From: Paenacidovorax caeni
GTDB taxonomy: Bacteria > Pseudomonadota > Gammaproteobacteria > Burkholderiales > Burkholderiaceae_C
Direction of reading: 5' to 3'
DNA: 64,000 bases
Assembly: GCF_001298675.1 (NCBI RefSeq)
Contig: NZ_CYIG01000030.1
Coordinates: 1-64,000, forward strand
Part shown: in pieces, positions 30,767 to 39,422 of the stretch
How the letters are laid out: every line of letters starts with the position of its first letter
Numbering within the stretch: the stretch's first letter is position 1
Program-made: the position numbers and the translations under genes
The notes under the pieces: generated by a model
The model's input: only the letters and a program-made list of their open reading frames with translations
What the model was told of the DNA's origin: nothing
Databases searched by the model: none

Positions 30767-31390
30767 TTAACGCAAACCAGCAATGTAATCGGCCACGGCC
30801 TTGATTTCACGGTCGCTCATCTTGGCTGCCACACCCGCCATCTGGGCGCTGTTGGCGCGCTTGCCGTCGCGGAAAGCGACCAGCTGCGTCACCGTGTAGT
30901 CAGCGTGCTGGCCTGACAGGCGCGGGTACTGCGCCGGAATGCCAGCGCCATTAGGGCTGTGGCAGCCTGCGCAGGCAGCGATGTGGCGGTCTTGCAGGCC
31001 GCCGCGGTAGATGCGCTCACCCAGGGAGACGAGCTCCTTGTCCTTGGCGGCACCCGGCTTGGCCTTCTGGGACGCGAGCCAGTAGCTGACGTTCTTCATG
31101 TCCTCGTCGGACAGGATGGCGGCCATGCCAGCCATGATGGGATCGGCGCGCTTGCCGGACTTGAATTCCTGCAGCTGCTTGACCAGGTATTCAGGATGCT
31201 GCTGCGCCAGGCTCGGCTGGGTCACGACCGACGAATTGCCGTCCACGCCGTGGCAGGCGGCACAGACTGCGGAGTAGCTGGCCTCGCCCTTGACCAAGTC
31301 AGGCTTGGCGGGTGCGGGATCTGCCGCAAAGACCGGGAAAGCGGGAGCTACCAGCACGGCAGCCGTCAGCAGGGAGGCGAGCAACTTCAT
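30767..31390 (-). CDS. Cytochrome c4 (periplasmic diheme c-type cytochrome)
   Basis: This 207-residue diheme cytochrome has a Sec signal peptide (about residues 1-23, ending VFAAD) and two class I cytochrome c domains. The heme-binding motifs are CAACH (near residue 43) and CAGCH (near 142). Distal methionine ligands are likely in the MAGMAAILSDEDM and AQMAGVAAKMSD segments. It carries electrons to terminal oxidases. The system II maturation genes lie directly downstream, past a terminator. Confidence 0.93.
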   Translation of the reverse strand: MKLLASLLTAAVLVAPAFPVFAADPAPAKPDLVKGEASYSAVCAACHGVDGNSSVVTQPSLAQQHPEYLVKQLQEFKSGKRADPIMAGMAAILSDEDMKNVSYWLASQKAKPGAAKDKELVSLGERIYRGGLQDRHIAACAGCHSPNGAGIPAQYPRLSGQHADYTVTQLVAFRDGKRANSAQMAGVAAKMSDREIKAVADYIAGLR

Positions 31391-31465
31391 ATCGAGGGAC
31401 GTCTGGTTATGTCAGCAAAAATCTGCGCGATTCTACAATGAGGGATTACAGCACCTCCATCTTCC

Positions 31466-32224
31466 ATGACCAAGCTTTGCGCTGCATCTAAAGCGGCTTC
31501 GATTACGCCCACTTCGCAAGCCAAATTGGCCGTGAACTGGATGCACACGGCCCGTTTCTTCACCACGGCCGCCCAGTTGCACCAATTGCCTGCCGTCGAG
31601 GTGCCCGAAATCGCCTTCGTGGGCCGCTCCAACGCGGGCAAATCCACCTGCATCAACACCCTGACCCAGCAGCGCCAGCTGGCCTTCGCCTCGAAGAAGC
31701 CAGGGCGCACGCAGCACATCAACCTGTTCGCCCTGGGCAAGCAGGGCCAGATGGACGCAGTGCTGGCCGACCTGCCAGGCTATGGCTACGCTGCCGTGTC
31801 GCGCAGCGACAAGCAGCGCTGGCAACAGGTCATGGCCAACTACCTGGTAAGCCGCAAGGGCCTGACCGGCATCGTGCTGCTGTGTGACCCACGCCTGGGA
31901 ATGACCGAGCTCGACGAAGCCTTGCTCGAAGTCGTGCGTCCGCGCGTGGAAGAGGGCCTGAAGTTCCTCGTGCTCCTGACCAAGGCCGACAAGCTCACCC
32001 GCGCGGAGCAGGCCAAAGCACTGTCGATCGCGCGACTGCAAGCAGGCGGCGGCGAGGTGAAGATGTTCTCCGCGCTGAAACGGCAAGGCGTGGACGAGGT
32101 GGCGGAGCTGCTGTGGCAGTGGTCTCACCCCACAGGCGCCCAGGCCGGCGACGTGCCAGTGAATGCCGCCGAAGCCCAAGCCGAAGCCGAAGCGGACACT
32201 GATTCCCCATCAAAACCCAGCTGA
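31466..32224 (+). CDS. engB: Ribosome biogenesis GTP-binding protein EngB (YihA/YsxC)
   Basis: EngB (252 aa as annotated) is a GTPase needed for large ribosomal subunit assembly. G1 is GRSNAGKS at residues 53-60, G2 lies around the Thr in KPGRTQHINLF, G3 is DLPGYGYA and G4 is LTKADKL. The protein has an N-terminal extension of about 25 residues (a second start is M26) and an acidic C-terminal tail rich in EAEAEAD. It is divergent from the cytochrome c4 gene, with 75 bp between the starts; a TACAAT at 31434 is a possible -10. Confidence 0.94.
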   Translation: MTKLCAASKAASITPTSQAKLAVNWMHTARFFTTAAQLHQLPAVEVPEIAFVGRSNAGKSTCINTLTQQRQLAFASKKPGRTQHINLFALGKQGQMDAVLADLPGYGYAAVSRSDKQRWQQVMANYLVSRKGLTGIVLLCDPRLGMTELDEALLEVVRPRVEEGLKFLVLLTKADKLTRAEQAKALSIARLQAGGGEVKMFSALKRQGVDEVAELLWQWSHPTGAQAGDVPVNAAEAQAEAEADTDSPSKPS

Positions 32225-32266
32225 GCGCCCACTCCATGTGCGCTAGAAGCTCCTGAAAGCATAGCG
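32225..32266. repeat. Dispersed intergenic repeat, copy 7 (degenerate)
   Basis: AGCGCCCACTCCATGTGCGCTAGAAGCTCCTG fills the 44 bp between engB and the alpha/beta hydrolase. Only the GCGCTAGAAGCT arm is well kept. Confidence 0.55.
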
Positions 32267-32268
32267 CC

Positions 32269-33177
32269 ATGATCGAATCCATCGTCCATCCGCTGCCGCA
32301 CGGCATCCACCTGCACTGCCATGCCAGCGGCGCACCGGGCCGCCCCGTGCTGCTGTTTCTGCACGGTTTTCCCGAGGGCGCCTTCATCTGGGACGAACTC
32401 CTGGCCCACTTCGCCCGCCCCGAACACGGTGGCTACCGCTGCGTGGCCCCCTTTCTGCGTGGCTTTGGGCGCTCCAGCACCCCCGCCGAGGTCGAGGCCT
32501 ACCGCGCCAAGCACCTGGTGCGCGACCTTGCCGCGCTGATTGCCCTCGAAAGTCCGAATGCCCCACTGGCCGCGCTGGTGGCCCACGACTGGGGCGGCGC
32601 CGTGGCCTGGAACCTGGCCAACCAGCAGCCCCAATGCATGGAGCGCCTGGCCATCATCAACTCGCCCCACCCCGGCGCGTTCCTGCGCGAGCTGCAGCAC
32701 AGCCCGGCGCAGCAGGATGCAAGCCAGTACATGCATTTCCTGTGCCGCCCGGATGCCGAAGCCCTGTTGTCCGCCAACGGTTACCAACGCCTGTTCGGCT
32801 TTTTCGACACGCCTGCGGGCCAGCCCCCGGCCTGGCTGACCGACGCCGTCCGCGCGCAGTACCGCGACCTGTGGGCGCAGGGTCTTACGGGTGCCTGCAA
32901 CTACTACCGCGCCAGCCCCTTGCGCCCACCGCGCCCCGGGGACGACAGCGTGATGGCGCTGACCCTGCCGCCAGAGATGCTCACGGTATCCGTGCCGACG
33001 CTGGTGCTCTGGGGCATGGACGATCCCGCACTGCTGCCCGGCCTGCTTGATGGACTGCCGGATTGGGTGCCTGAACTGCAGCTGCGGCCCGCCGAGGGTG
33101 CATCGCACTGGATCGTGCATGAGCAGCCCGCCCGCGTGGCACAGGAGCTGGGCCGCTTTTTGCTCCAAAATAAATAG
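32269..33177 (+). CDS. Alpha/beta hydrolase, epoxide hydrolase / haloalkane dehalogenase type
   Basis: This 302-residue soluble alpha/beta-hydrolase has the oxyanion-hole motif FLHGFPEGAFIWDELL (about residues 29-44) and an Asp nucleophile elbow VAHDWGGAVAW (Asp near residue 107). Asp, rather than Ser, points to the epoxide hydrolase / dehalogenase branch. The acid is probably in LWGMDDPALLPG and the catalytic His in GASHWIVHEQP. Its substrate is not predictable. It is co-directional with engB and separated from it by a repeat. Confidence 0.85.
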   Translation: MIESIVHPLPHGIHLHCHASGAPGRPVLLFLHGFPEGAFIWDELLAHFARPEHGGYRCVAPFLRGFGRSSTPAEVEAYRAKHLVRDLAALIALESPNAPLAALVAHDWGGAVAWNLANQQPQCMERLAIINSPHPGAFLRELQHSPAQQDASQYMHFLCRPDAEALLSANGYQRLFGFFDTPAGQPPAWLTDAVRAQYRDLWAQGLTGACNYYRASPLRPPRPGDDSVMALTLPPEMLTVSVPTLVLWGMDDPALLPGLLDGLPDWVPELQLRPAEGASHWIVHEQPARVAQELGRFLLQNK

Positions 33178-33215
33178 CTACTAGCGCTCGCCCCTCAAGG
33201 GCTAGAGGCCAAAAA
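33165..33215. repeat. Dispersed intergenic repeat, copy 8
   Basis: AAATAGCTACTAGCGCTCGCCCCTCAAGGGCTAGAGGCC overlaps the hydrolase stop codon and fills the convergent gap to the acyltransferase. It may act as a transcript end, as no T-run hairpin is present. Confidence 0.65.
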
Positions 33216-33217
33216 CA

Positions 33218-34084
33218 TCAATAAACCGACGCTTCACCCTCAGGCCGCGTCTTGAAGCGCTTGTGCACCCAGTAGTACTGGCCCGGCATGGTGTCGATGA
33301 CGGCCTGCAACTCGCGGTTCATGCGCGCGGTGTCGGCGTCCACGTCGTCGGTCGGGAAGCCCTCCCAGGCCGGCGTGATCTCTGCCACGTAGCCCGTAGG
33401 GGTCATGCGCGTGTACATGCCCAGCACCTTGGCCCGCCCCAGGCGCGCGAAGCGCGACAGCGAGGGCACCGTGGCCGCCGGCACGCCGAAGTAGGGCACG
33501 AAGATGGACTCCTTGCGGCCAAAGTCCATGTCCGGCAGCAGGTACAGCAATCCCCCCTTGCGCAGGTTGGCGATGATGGGTTTGACGCCATCGGCACGGT
33601 TGAGCATGCGCACGTCGCCAAAACGCTGGCGCCCCGCCATGAACCAGGCGTCCACCACCGGATCGGGGTGCGTGGAGAAGATTGACGTGAATGGCCGCGT
33701 GGTGTGCAGCGGCAGCGCCAGCCCGCCTGCATCCATGCCGTAAAAGTGCGGCGCAAACAAAATGGTGGGCGCATCGCCCTCCAGCTCATGCAGCGCACCG
33801 TGCAATTGCACCCGCGCGCGTACTACGGCCTGCGGTGCCGACCAGAGCCAGCTGCGGTCGAGCCAGGCCTGGCAAAAGCGCACAAAGGTCTCGCGCGCCC
33901 AGGCGCGGCGCTGCGCAGCGCTGGCCTGGGGGTAGCACAGTTCCAGATTGCGCAAGGCAATGCGGCGGCGCGGTGCGGCCAGCACGTACAGCAGCTGGCC
34001 CAGCAGCCATCCCAGCGCACGCAGTACCGGCAGCGGCAGCACCGCCATGCGCCGCATGAGCCAGACGCCCAGACGCGACATCAT
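33218..34084 (-). CDS. LpxL/HtrB-family acyltransferase, second of a tandem pair
   Basis: This 288-residue lysophospholipid-acyltransferase-like protein is of the lipid A late-acyltransferase type. The HX4D catalytic motif is H113-FYGM-D118 in FAPHFYGMDAGG. An N-terminal membrane helix covers about residues 13-36. DMDFGRKESIFVPYFG is the typical downstream block. I start it at 34084, whose ATG overlaps the stop of the upstream paralogue (ATGA), instead of the longer frame to 34129. The pair probably adds the two secondary acyl chains to lipid A, but which enzyme does which cannot be told. Confidence 0.88.
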   Translation of the reverse strand: MMSRLGVWLMRRMAVLPLPVLRALGWLLGQLLYVLAAPRRRIALRNLELCYPQASAAQRRAWARETFVRFCQAWLDRSWLWSAPQAVVRARVQLHGALHELEGDAPTILFAPHFYGMDAGGLALPLHTTRPFTSIFSTHPDPVVDAWFMAGRQRFGDVRMLNRADGVKPIIANLRKGGLLYLLPDMDFGRKESIFVPYFGVPAATVPSLSRFARLGRAKVLGMYTRMTPTGYVAEITPAWEGFPTDDVDADTARMNRELQAVIDTMPGQYYWVHKRFKTRPEGEASVY

Positions 34085-34917
34085 GGCTTGGCCTCGCCGC
34101 GCGGCTGCTTGTAGCGCGCATAGCCCCACAGGTATTGCGCCGGGCAGGCGCGCACGACGCGCTCCATGGCCTGGTTGATCTGCAACACGGCAGCGTCCAA
34201 CGATTCAGAAAGGGGCACCGACAACTCCTCCAGATACAGCACGTAGCCCCGCCCCCAGGGCTCGCGCTCGCAACGCGCCAACACCACGGCTGCACCGGTC
34301 TGCTGCACCAGCCGGGCGGCCAGCGTCATGGTGTAGGCATCGCGGCCAAAAAAAGGGGCCCACAGGCCCTGCCCTTGCGGCGGCACCTGGTCAGGCAGCA
34401 GCCCCACGGCTTCGCCCCGGCGCAGCGCCTTGATCATGCGGCGCACGCCCGTCAGCTCGGTGGGCACGGCCTGCACACCGGGGCGGTTGCGCGCAGTGCG
34501 CATGACCCGCGCCAACCAGGGCTGACGCGCCGGCCGGTAAAGAATGGTGATCGGTCCATGCACAGACGACCAGCGCTGCGCCGCTGCCTGCACGGACAGC
34601 TCGAAGCAGCCGATATGCGGCGTCAGGAAAACAATGCCCTTGCCCGCGGCCCAGGCACGCTCGACACATTCCGCGTTCTCAAAACGGCATGCGGGCAGCT
34701 CGCCCAGCCACAGGCGCGGCAGCTCGGCGGCCATGCGCCCGGCATGCCCCACGGCCGCCCGCACCTGGGCAAAAGCATAGCCCGCGCGGGCCGCGTTCTC
34801 GACGAAGCGGTGACGGTAGCGGGGCGAAAGCACGAACACCAGCCACCCCATAGTCCAGCCCAGGCCATGGAGCAGCCACAAAGGCAGCACGGAGAAGAGG
34901 CGCAACAGCGTTGGCAT
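34081..34917 (-). CDS. LpxL/HtrB-family acyltransferase, first of a tandem pair
   Basis: This 278-residue LPLAT-family protein has the motif HX4E (H101-IGCF-E106 in LTPHIGCFELS), the Glu variant of the usual HX4D. There is an N-terminal hydrophobic segment (LPLWLLHGLGWTMGWLVFVL), and VGLLPDQVPPQGQGLWAPFF matches the conserved substrate-binding block. It overlaps its paralogue by 4 bp. The divergent metK leader starts about 12 bp from its ATG, so its own promoter must overlap that leader. Confidence 0.88.
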   Translation of the reverse strand: MPTLLRLFSVLPLWLLHGLGWTMGWLVFVLSPRYRHRFVENAARAGYAFAQVRAAVGHAGRMAAELPRLWLGELPACRFENAECVERAWAAGKGIVFLTPHIGCFELSVQAAAQRWSSVHGPITILYRPARQPWLARVMRTARNRPGVQAVPTELTGVRRMIKALRRGEAVGLLPDQVPPQGQGLWAPFFGRDAYTMTLAARLVQQTGAAVVLARCEREPWGRGYVLYLEELSVPLSESLDAAVLQINQAMERVVRACPAQYLWGYARYKQPRGEAKP

Positions 34918-34928
34918 TAGAATAGAAA

Positions 34929-34985
34929 GGTCGCTGAGTTAACTGAGCAACTTGCAGGGCGACGGTAAAAAACACTGCTAAAGCG
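34929..34985 (+). promoter_or_regulatory. Probable SAM-II riboswitch upstream of metK
   Basis: GTCGC (34930-34934) pairs with GCGAC (34959-34963) to make P1. The loop holds CTGAGTTAAC, like the conserved GAUUUAAC, and CTTGCAG, like UUGCAAG. The 3' side reads GGTAAAAAACACTGCTAAA, like UAAA...UGCUAAA. GCAG in the loop can pair with CTGC in the 3' strand to form the pseudoknot. The order and spacing match the SAM-II fold, and the gene downstream makes SAM. The metK ATG lies about 65 nt further on, so control may act on translation or on an additional element. Confidence 0.7.
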
Positions 34986-35050
34986 TTCGCCAAAGCTCCA
35001 AAGGCCGAGGGCAACGCCCCAAATGCCAGAACACCGGAGTTTATTCACAA

Positions 35051-36232
35051 ATGGCGAACGACTTTCTCTTCACTTCCGAATCCGTCTCCGAGGGCCATCC
35101 CGACAAGGTCGCAGACCAGATCTCGGACGCCATCCTCGACGCAATCTTTGAACAAGACCCGCGCTCGCGCGTAGCGGCCGAAACGCTGACCAACACCGGC
35201 CTCGTCGTGCTGGCCGGCGAGATCACCACCAACGCCCACGTCGACTACATCCAGGTGGCGCGCGACACCATCAAGCGCATCGGCTACGACAACACCGAGT
35301 ACGGCATCGACCACAAAGGCTGTGCGGTCTTGGTGGCTTATGACAAGCAATCGAATGACATCGCCCAGGGCGTGGACCACGCCAGCGACGACCATCTGAA
35401 CACCGGCGCTGGCGACCAGGGCCTGATGTTCGGCTACGCCTGCGACGAAACGCCCGAGCTGATGCCCGCGCCCATCTACTACGCGCACCGCCTGGTCGAG
35501 CGCCAGGCCCAATTGCGCAAGGACGGCCGCCTGCCCTTCCTGCGCCCCGATGCCAAGTCGCAAGTGACGATGCGCTACGTGGACGGCAAGCCGCACAGCA
35601 TCGACACCGTGGTGCTCTCCACCCAGCACAGCCCAGACCAGAGCGAGACGGCCACCAAGATGAAGGCCAGCTTCACCGAAGCCATCATCGAGGAGATCAT
35701 CAAGCCCGTGTTGCCTTCGGCCTGGCTGCAGGACACCAAGTACCTCATCAACCCCACGGGCCGCTTCGTCATCGGCGGGCCGCAGGGCGATTGCGGCCTG
35801 ACCGGGCGCAAGATCATCGTGGACACCTACGGCGGCGCCTGCCCGCACGGCGGCGGCGCGTTCAGCGGCAAGGACCCGACGAAGGTCGACCGCAGCGCCG
35901 CCTACGCCGCACGCTACGTGGCCAAGAACGTCGTCGCCGCCGGTCTGGCGCGCCAGTGCCAGATCCAGGTGGCCTACGCCATTGGGGTGGCGCACCCCAT
36001 GAACATCACGGTCTACACCGAAGGCACGGGCGTGATTCCCGACGCAGAGATCGCCAAGCTGGTGGCGGCGCACTTCGACCTGCGCCCCAAGGGCATCATC
36101 CAGATGCTTGACCTGCTGCGCCCGATCTACGCCAAAACGGCGGCTTACGGCCACTTTGGCCGTGAGGAGCCCGAATTCACCTGGGAAAAGACGGACAAGG
36201 CCGCCGCGCTGCGCGCCGCCGCAGGACTTTAA
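35051..36232 (+). CDS. metK: S-adenosylmethionine synthetase
   Basis: MetK (393 aa) makes SAM from methionine and ATP. The conserved blocks are [19 protein letters not shown] near residue 12, [12 protein letters not shown] near residue 118, and [18 protein letters not shown] near residue 270. The C-terminal [11 protein letters not shown] is also standard. The ATG is preceded by GGAG at 12 nt. A likely SAM-II riboswitch in the leader would give feedback by its own product. A dispersed repeat follows. Confidence 0.97.
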   Translation: MANDFLFTSESVSEGHPDKVADQISDAILDAIFEQDPRSRVAAETLTNTGLVVLAGEITTNAHVDYIQVARDTIKRIGYDNTEYGIDHKGCAVLVAYDKQSNDIAQGVDHASDDHLNTGAGDQGLMFGYACDETPELMPAPIYYAHRLVERQAQLRKDGRLPFLRPDAKSQVTMRYVDGKPHSIDTVVLSTQHSPDQSETATKMKASFTEAIIEEIIKPVLPSAWLQDTKYLINPTGRFVIGGPQGDCGLTGRKIIVDTYGGACPHGGGAFSGKDPTKVDRSAAYAARYVAKNVVAAGLARQCQIQVAYAIGVAHPMNITVYTEGTGVIPDAEIAKLVAAHFDLRPKGIIQMLDLLRPIYAKTAAYGHFGREEPEFTWEKTDKAAALRAAAGL

Positions 36233-36239
36233 GAAGAAA

Positions 36240-36291
36240 TCGGTCGCTAGCGCCCTTCCAGCAAGCGCTAGCAGCTCTTTTTTCAATAGCA
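36240..36291. repeat. Dispersed intergenic repeat, copy 9
   Basis: GCTAGCGC and GCGCTAGC form a perfect 8-bp inverted repeat with an 11-nt spacer, followed by AGCTCTTTTTTCAATAGC. This copy best shows the palindromic core and has a T-run, so it may also terminate metK transcription. Confidence 0.75.
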
Positions 36292-36303
36292 ACGAGCGCG
36301 CCC

Positions 36304-37404
36304 ATGTACGACGCCGCCATCCTCATCGGCCGCTTCCAGCCGGTTCACGCCGGCCATGTCGCCCTGCTGCGCGAGGCGCTCGCGCGCGCGCACCACGCGA
36401 TCGCCATCGTCGGATCGGCCTACCAGGCGCGCTCCGCCAAGAACCCCTTCACCTGGCAGGAACGCGCGGCCATGCTGCGCGACGCCCTGCCTGCGCACGA
36501 TGCCGCACGCCTGACCGTACTGCCCGTGCGCGACTGCTACGACGAGCCGGTCTGGGCGCAGACCGTGCGCGAGACAGTGGCGCGCCACACAGCACCCCAG
36601 GCGAGCATTGGGCTCGTGGGCCACTTCAAGGACGCCAGCAGCGATTACCTGCATGCCTTTCCCGGCTGGCCGCTGATCCGCATGGAGCGCCAAGGCAGCA
36701 TCGACGCCACCACGATCCGCGACGCCTACTTCGGCGCCACGCCCGAGACCATCGCCGCCGCAATCGCGCCCCTTGCGGCGGACATTCCCCCGGCAACACA
36801 AGCGCTGCTGGCGCAGTTCGCCCGCCAACCTGGCTATCTGGTGCTGCAAGAGGAATGGCAGACACTGCGCGGCTACCGCGCTGCCTGGGCGGGCGCGCCC
36901 TACCCCCCGGTCTTCGTCACCGTCGATGCCGTCGTGCGCAGCCAGAACCATGTGCTGCTGATACGCCGCGCCCACGCCCCGGGCAAAGGCCTGTGGGCTC
37001 TGCCCGGTGGATTCCTCGAGCCACGCGACACACTCTGGCAATCGTGCCTGCGCGAGCTGGCGGAAGAAACCGCTTGCGCCTTGCCCGAGGCCACCTGGCG
37101 CGCCGCGCTGCAACAGGTCACCGTGTTCGACCACCCGGACCGCAGCCAGCGCGGGCGCACCATCACGCATGCGCATTACTTCGTGCTCTCTGACGATTTG
37201 CCCCAGCCCGCAGTGCGAGGCGGAGACGATGCAGCACAGGCCACTTGGGTTCCCTTACATGACGTGGCGGCGCTGGAGGAGGTCTTCTTTGAAGACCACT
37301 TCCACATCCTGCGGCATTTCACGTCACACTCCGGCGGTACCATCGCCCCTTCGCCAAGCCCTCTGCGGGGCATCCCAACCACTGAATGCCAACGCTTACG
37401 ATGA
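36304..37404 (+). CDS. nadM: Bifunctional NMN adenylyltransferase / Nudix hydrolase (NadM-Nudix)
   Basis: This 366-residue fusion starts with an NadM-type nucleotidyltransferase: [10 protein letters not shown] at residues 9-18 and the ISTT-like [11 protein letters not shown] near residue 137. A C-terminal Nudix domain covers about residues 200-340. The Nudix box is recognisable ([10 protein letters not shown]...RELAEE), with Asp in place of the first box Glu. Such fusions make NAD+ from NMN and may hydrolyse ADP-ribose. The stop overlaps the start of the GT-C/TPR gene downstream. Confidence 0.9.
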   Translation: MYDAAILIGRFQPVHAGHVALLREALARAHHAIAIVGSAYQARSAKNPFTWQERAAMLRDALPAHDAARLTVLPVRDCYDEPVWAQTVRETVARHTAPQASIGLVGHFKDASSDYLHAFPGWPLIRMERQGSIDATTIRDAYFGATPETIAAAIAPLAADIPPATQALLAQFARQPGYLVLQEEWQTLRGYRAAWAGAPYPPVFVTVDAVVRSQNHVLLIRRAHAPGKGLWALPGGFLEPRDTLWQSCLRELAEETACALPEATWRAALQQVTVFDHPDRSQRGRTITHAHYFVLSDDLPQPAVRGGDDAAQATWVPLHDVAALEEVFFEDHFHILRHFTSHSGGTIAPSPSPLRGIPTTECQRLR

Positions 37405-39407
37405 AGCAATTTTTCCAGGCGCGCTACGGGTTCGCCCTCTTCTTGGTTGTTGTGACGCTGGGAATTTACCTTCCCGGTCTGCAAAACACCCTGCTTTTTG
37501 ACGACAACCTGCTCAAAAACGGAACCATCTTCTCGGGCTATGGCAGCCTGACCGAATTCAAGCAGCGCATGCTCTCCTACGGGAGCTTTGTTTGGATCGA
37601 TGGAATTTTTGGCGAAGGTTGGTGGAAGCAGCGGCTATTTAACATCGCCATCCACCTGGCCAACATCTTCGCTATTCAAGCCCTGGTCAGTCGCATCCTC
37701 AGTCATGCGCAGTTTTCCGAGGACACCGCTGCGCTACCGCATTTCACAGCCTCGCGCAGCGCCGCCAGCCAGGTTGCGCTGGTCATTTTTGCGCTCAACC
37801 CGGTCGCCGTTTATGCCGTGGCATACCTGATCCAGCGCTCCATCCTGATGGCCACGCTCTTTTCCGTGGTGGCATGCTGGGCCTTCGTGCGCTGGCTTGA
37901 ATCCAGAAAGCCCGGATGGATTGCCCTGACAGCCTGTGCCTTTGTCTTTGCCATCCTCTCGAAGGAATATGCGCTGGCCACCCTCTCCTTGATGGTGCCG
38001 ATCTACATCTTTATCCGCCGCCCGAATAAAAAAACACTGGCTATTGCCACCGCCATCGCTCTGGCCATCTCGGCGTTAGCGGCCACAGCATTTTTTCAGA
38101 TTTACGGCCATCTGATTGGGAAACCTTTCGACGGCCAATCGATGGCCTTCGTTCAGCAACTGGAAGCCATTCGCCCCGGGATTTCTGAAACGATTTATCC
38201 CTTGAGCATCCTCAACGAGGCCGCGCTATTCATCGCCTATGGCGTGCGCTGGGTGCTGCCCTATGCAGGCTGGATGTCTGTCGACCTGCGCCCTCCCTTT
38301 CCTCTGGGTTTCACCTCGCCCTGGCACCTGGCCGGTGCCTTGCTGTATGTCGGCCTGGGGGTAGCCGCCCTTTGGGCTTTGCTGCAGCGGCGAGACATCT
38401 GGTCTGCCGTGGGCTTGTTCACACTGTTCCCGGTCCTGTGGTATGTCACCGAGTTTTCTACGGTATGGATTCAGGATCCGTTCGTGCTTTACCGCAGCTA
38501 CCTTTGGGCGGTGGCACTGCCAGGCTTGTTGGCCATTGTCATGACGGGGCTCAAGCCCCGCACTATTTACATACTGGGCATCGTTCTGGGGTTGATGCTG
38601 GGTGCCCTGGCTTTTGAAAGGGCCTGGTCGCTGAAAGACGAAGGCACCGCCTGGCAAGACGCAACGGAGAAGGTAGCCCTCGACGCACCCGCCAATGCCG
38701 TGGGGCGCAGCCGCGCATTCAACAACCTCGGTAACTATTACCTGCAACAACGGCTTTTTGACCAGGCTGAACGCAATTTCAAGACCGCGCTGTTGCTGAA
38801 TGACTTGGGCGGCATAGGGGCCATGGCCAATCTGAACATGGGTGCCACGCTGCAGCACAAAGGCCAGCATCTGGAAGCCTTGAAATACCTCGCAGCCGCC
38901 CAAGCCATGGGCAACCGCAGCCCTGCGCTGACCTACCATATCGGCGAATCTCAACTGGCCCTGGGCCAAATTGACCACGCACTGACCAACCTGAGCAACG
39001 CGCTGGTACAGCTCGACGCGGACCCGATCAACCGCCACCTGGAACCAACGATCCGGCAACGGCGTGCCGAGGCTGCTCAGGCAGCACAGCAATTCAAGAT
39101 CGCCATCGATGACTACCGCGACCTGCTGGCCCGGAACCCGAATGACACCGAGCTCCGCCTAAAACTGGGCATTGCACTCGGGCGCGCGGGCCAATCCGCC
39201 GAAGCCATGGAGCTCTTGGACAAGCTGATTGCACGGTCCCCCTCTGCGCTCGCTTTCTACGGGCGTGCCATGGTGCACTACAACCGGGGGGAGCGCGACA
39301 GCGCACTGGGCGATCTGGATCAGGCCATTGCCCTTGATCCCCGCAACGCCCAATACCGTGCTGTCAGAAACCAACTGGCATCTCCTCCTCCTACACCCCG
39401 GCGCTGA
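37401..39407 (+). CDS. Polytopic membrane protein with C-terminal TPR repeats (GT-C / TMTC-like)
   Basis: This protein of about 668 residues has around ten hydrophobic helices in residues 10-415 and TPR-like helical repeats in about 440-665 (NNLGNYYLQQRLFDQAERNF, then ALTNLSNALVQLD, then ALGDLDQAIALDPRNAQY). An acidic pair in the first extracytoplasmic loop (LLFDDNLL) resembles the metal/lipid-phosphate site of GT-C glycosyltransferases, and the overall layout recalls TMTC proteins. I therefore infer transfer of a sugar from a lipid carrier to protein or glycan, without proof. The ATG at 37401 overlaps the nadM stop (ATGA); an in-frame ATG at 37386 is possible. A glycosyltransferase fusion follows 15 bp later. 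Confidence 0.65.
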   Translation: MKQFFQARYGFALFLVVVTLGIYLPGLQNTLLFDDNLLKNGTIFSGYGSLTEFKQRMLSYGSFVWIDGIFGEGWWKQRLFNIAIHLANIFAIQALVSRILSHAQFSEDTAALPHFTASRSAASQVALVIFALNPVAVYAVAYLIQRSILMATLFSVVACWAFVRWLESRKPGWIALTACAFVFAILSKEYALATLSLMVPIYIFIRRPNKKTLAIATAIALAISALAATAFFQIYGHLIGKPFDGQSMAFVQQLEAIRPGISETIYPLSILNEAALFIAYGVRWVLPYAGWMSVDLRPPFPLGFTSPWHLAGALLYVGLGVAALWALLQRRDIWSAVGLFTLFPVLWYVTEFSTVWIQDPFVLYRSYLWAVALPGLLAIVMTGLKPRTIYILGIVLGLMLGALAFERAWSLKDEGTAWQDATEKVALDAPANAVGRSRAFNNLGNYYLQQRLFDQAERNFKTALLLNDLGGIGAMANLNMGATLQHKGQHLEALKYLAAAQAMGNRSPALTYHIGESQLALGQIDHALTNLSNALVQLDADPINRHLEPTIRQRRAEAAQAAQQFKIAIDDYRDLLARNPNDTELRLKLGIALGRAGQSAEAMELLDKLIARSPSALAFYGRAMVHYNRGERDSALGDLDQAIALDPRNAQYRAVRNQLASPPPTPRR

Positions 39408-39422
39408 AGCGCTTTGCATCCC

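Noticed and set aside
36940-37090. Nudix domain of the NadM fusion judged inactive because the first box Glu is Asp
   Set aside because: The metal-binding REL-x-EE part of the box is intact, and the replaced residue is not a main metal ligand, so loss of activity cannot be claimed.
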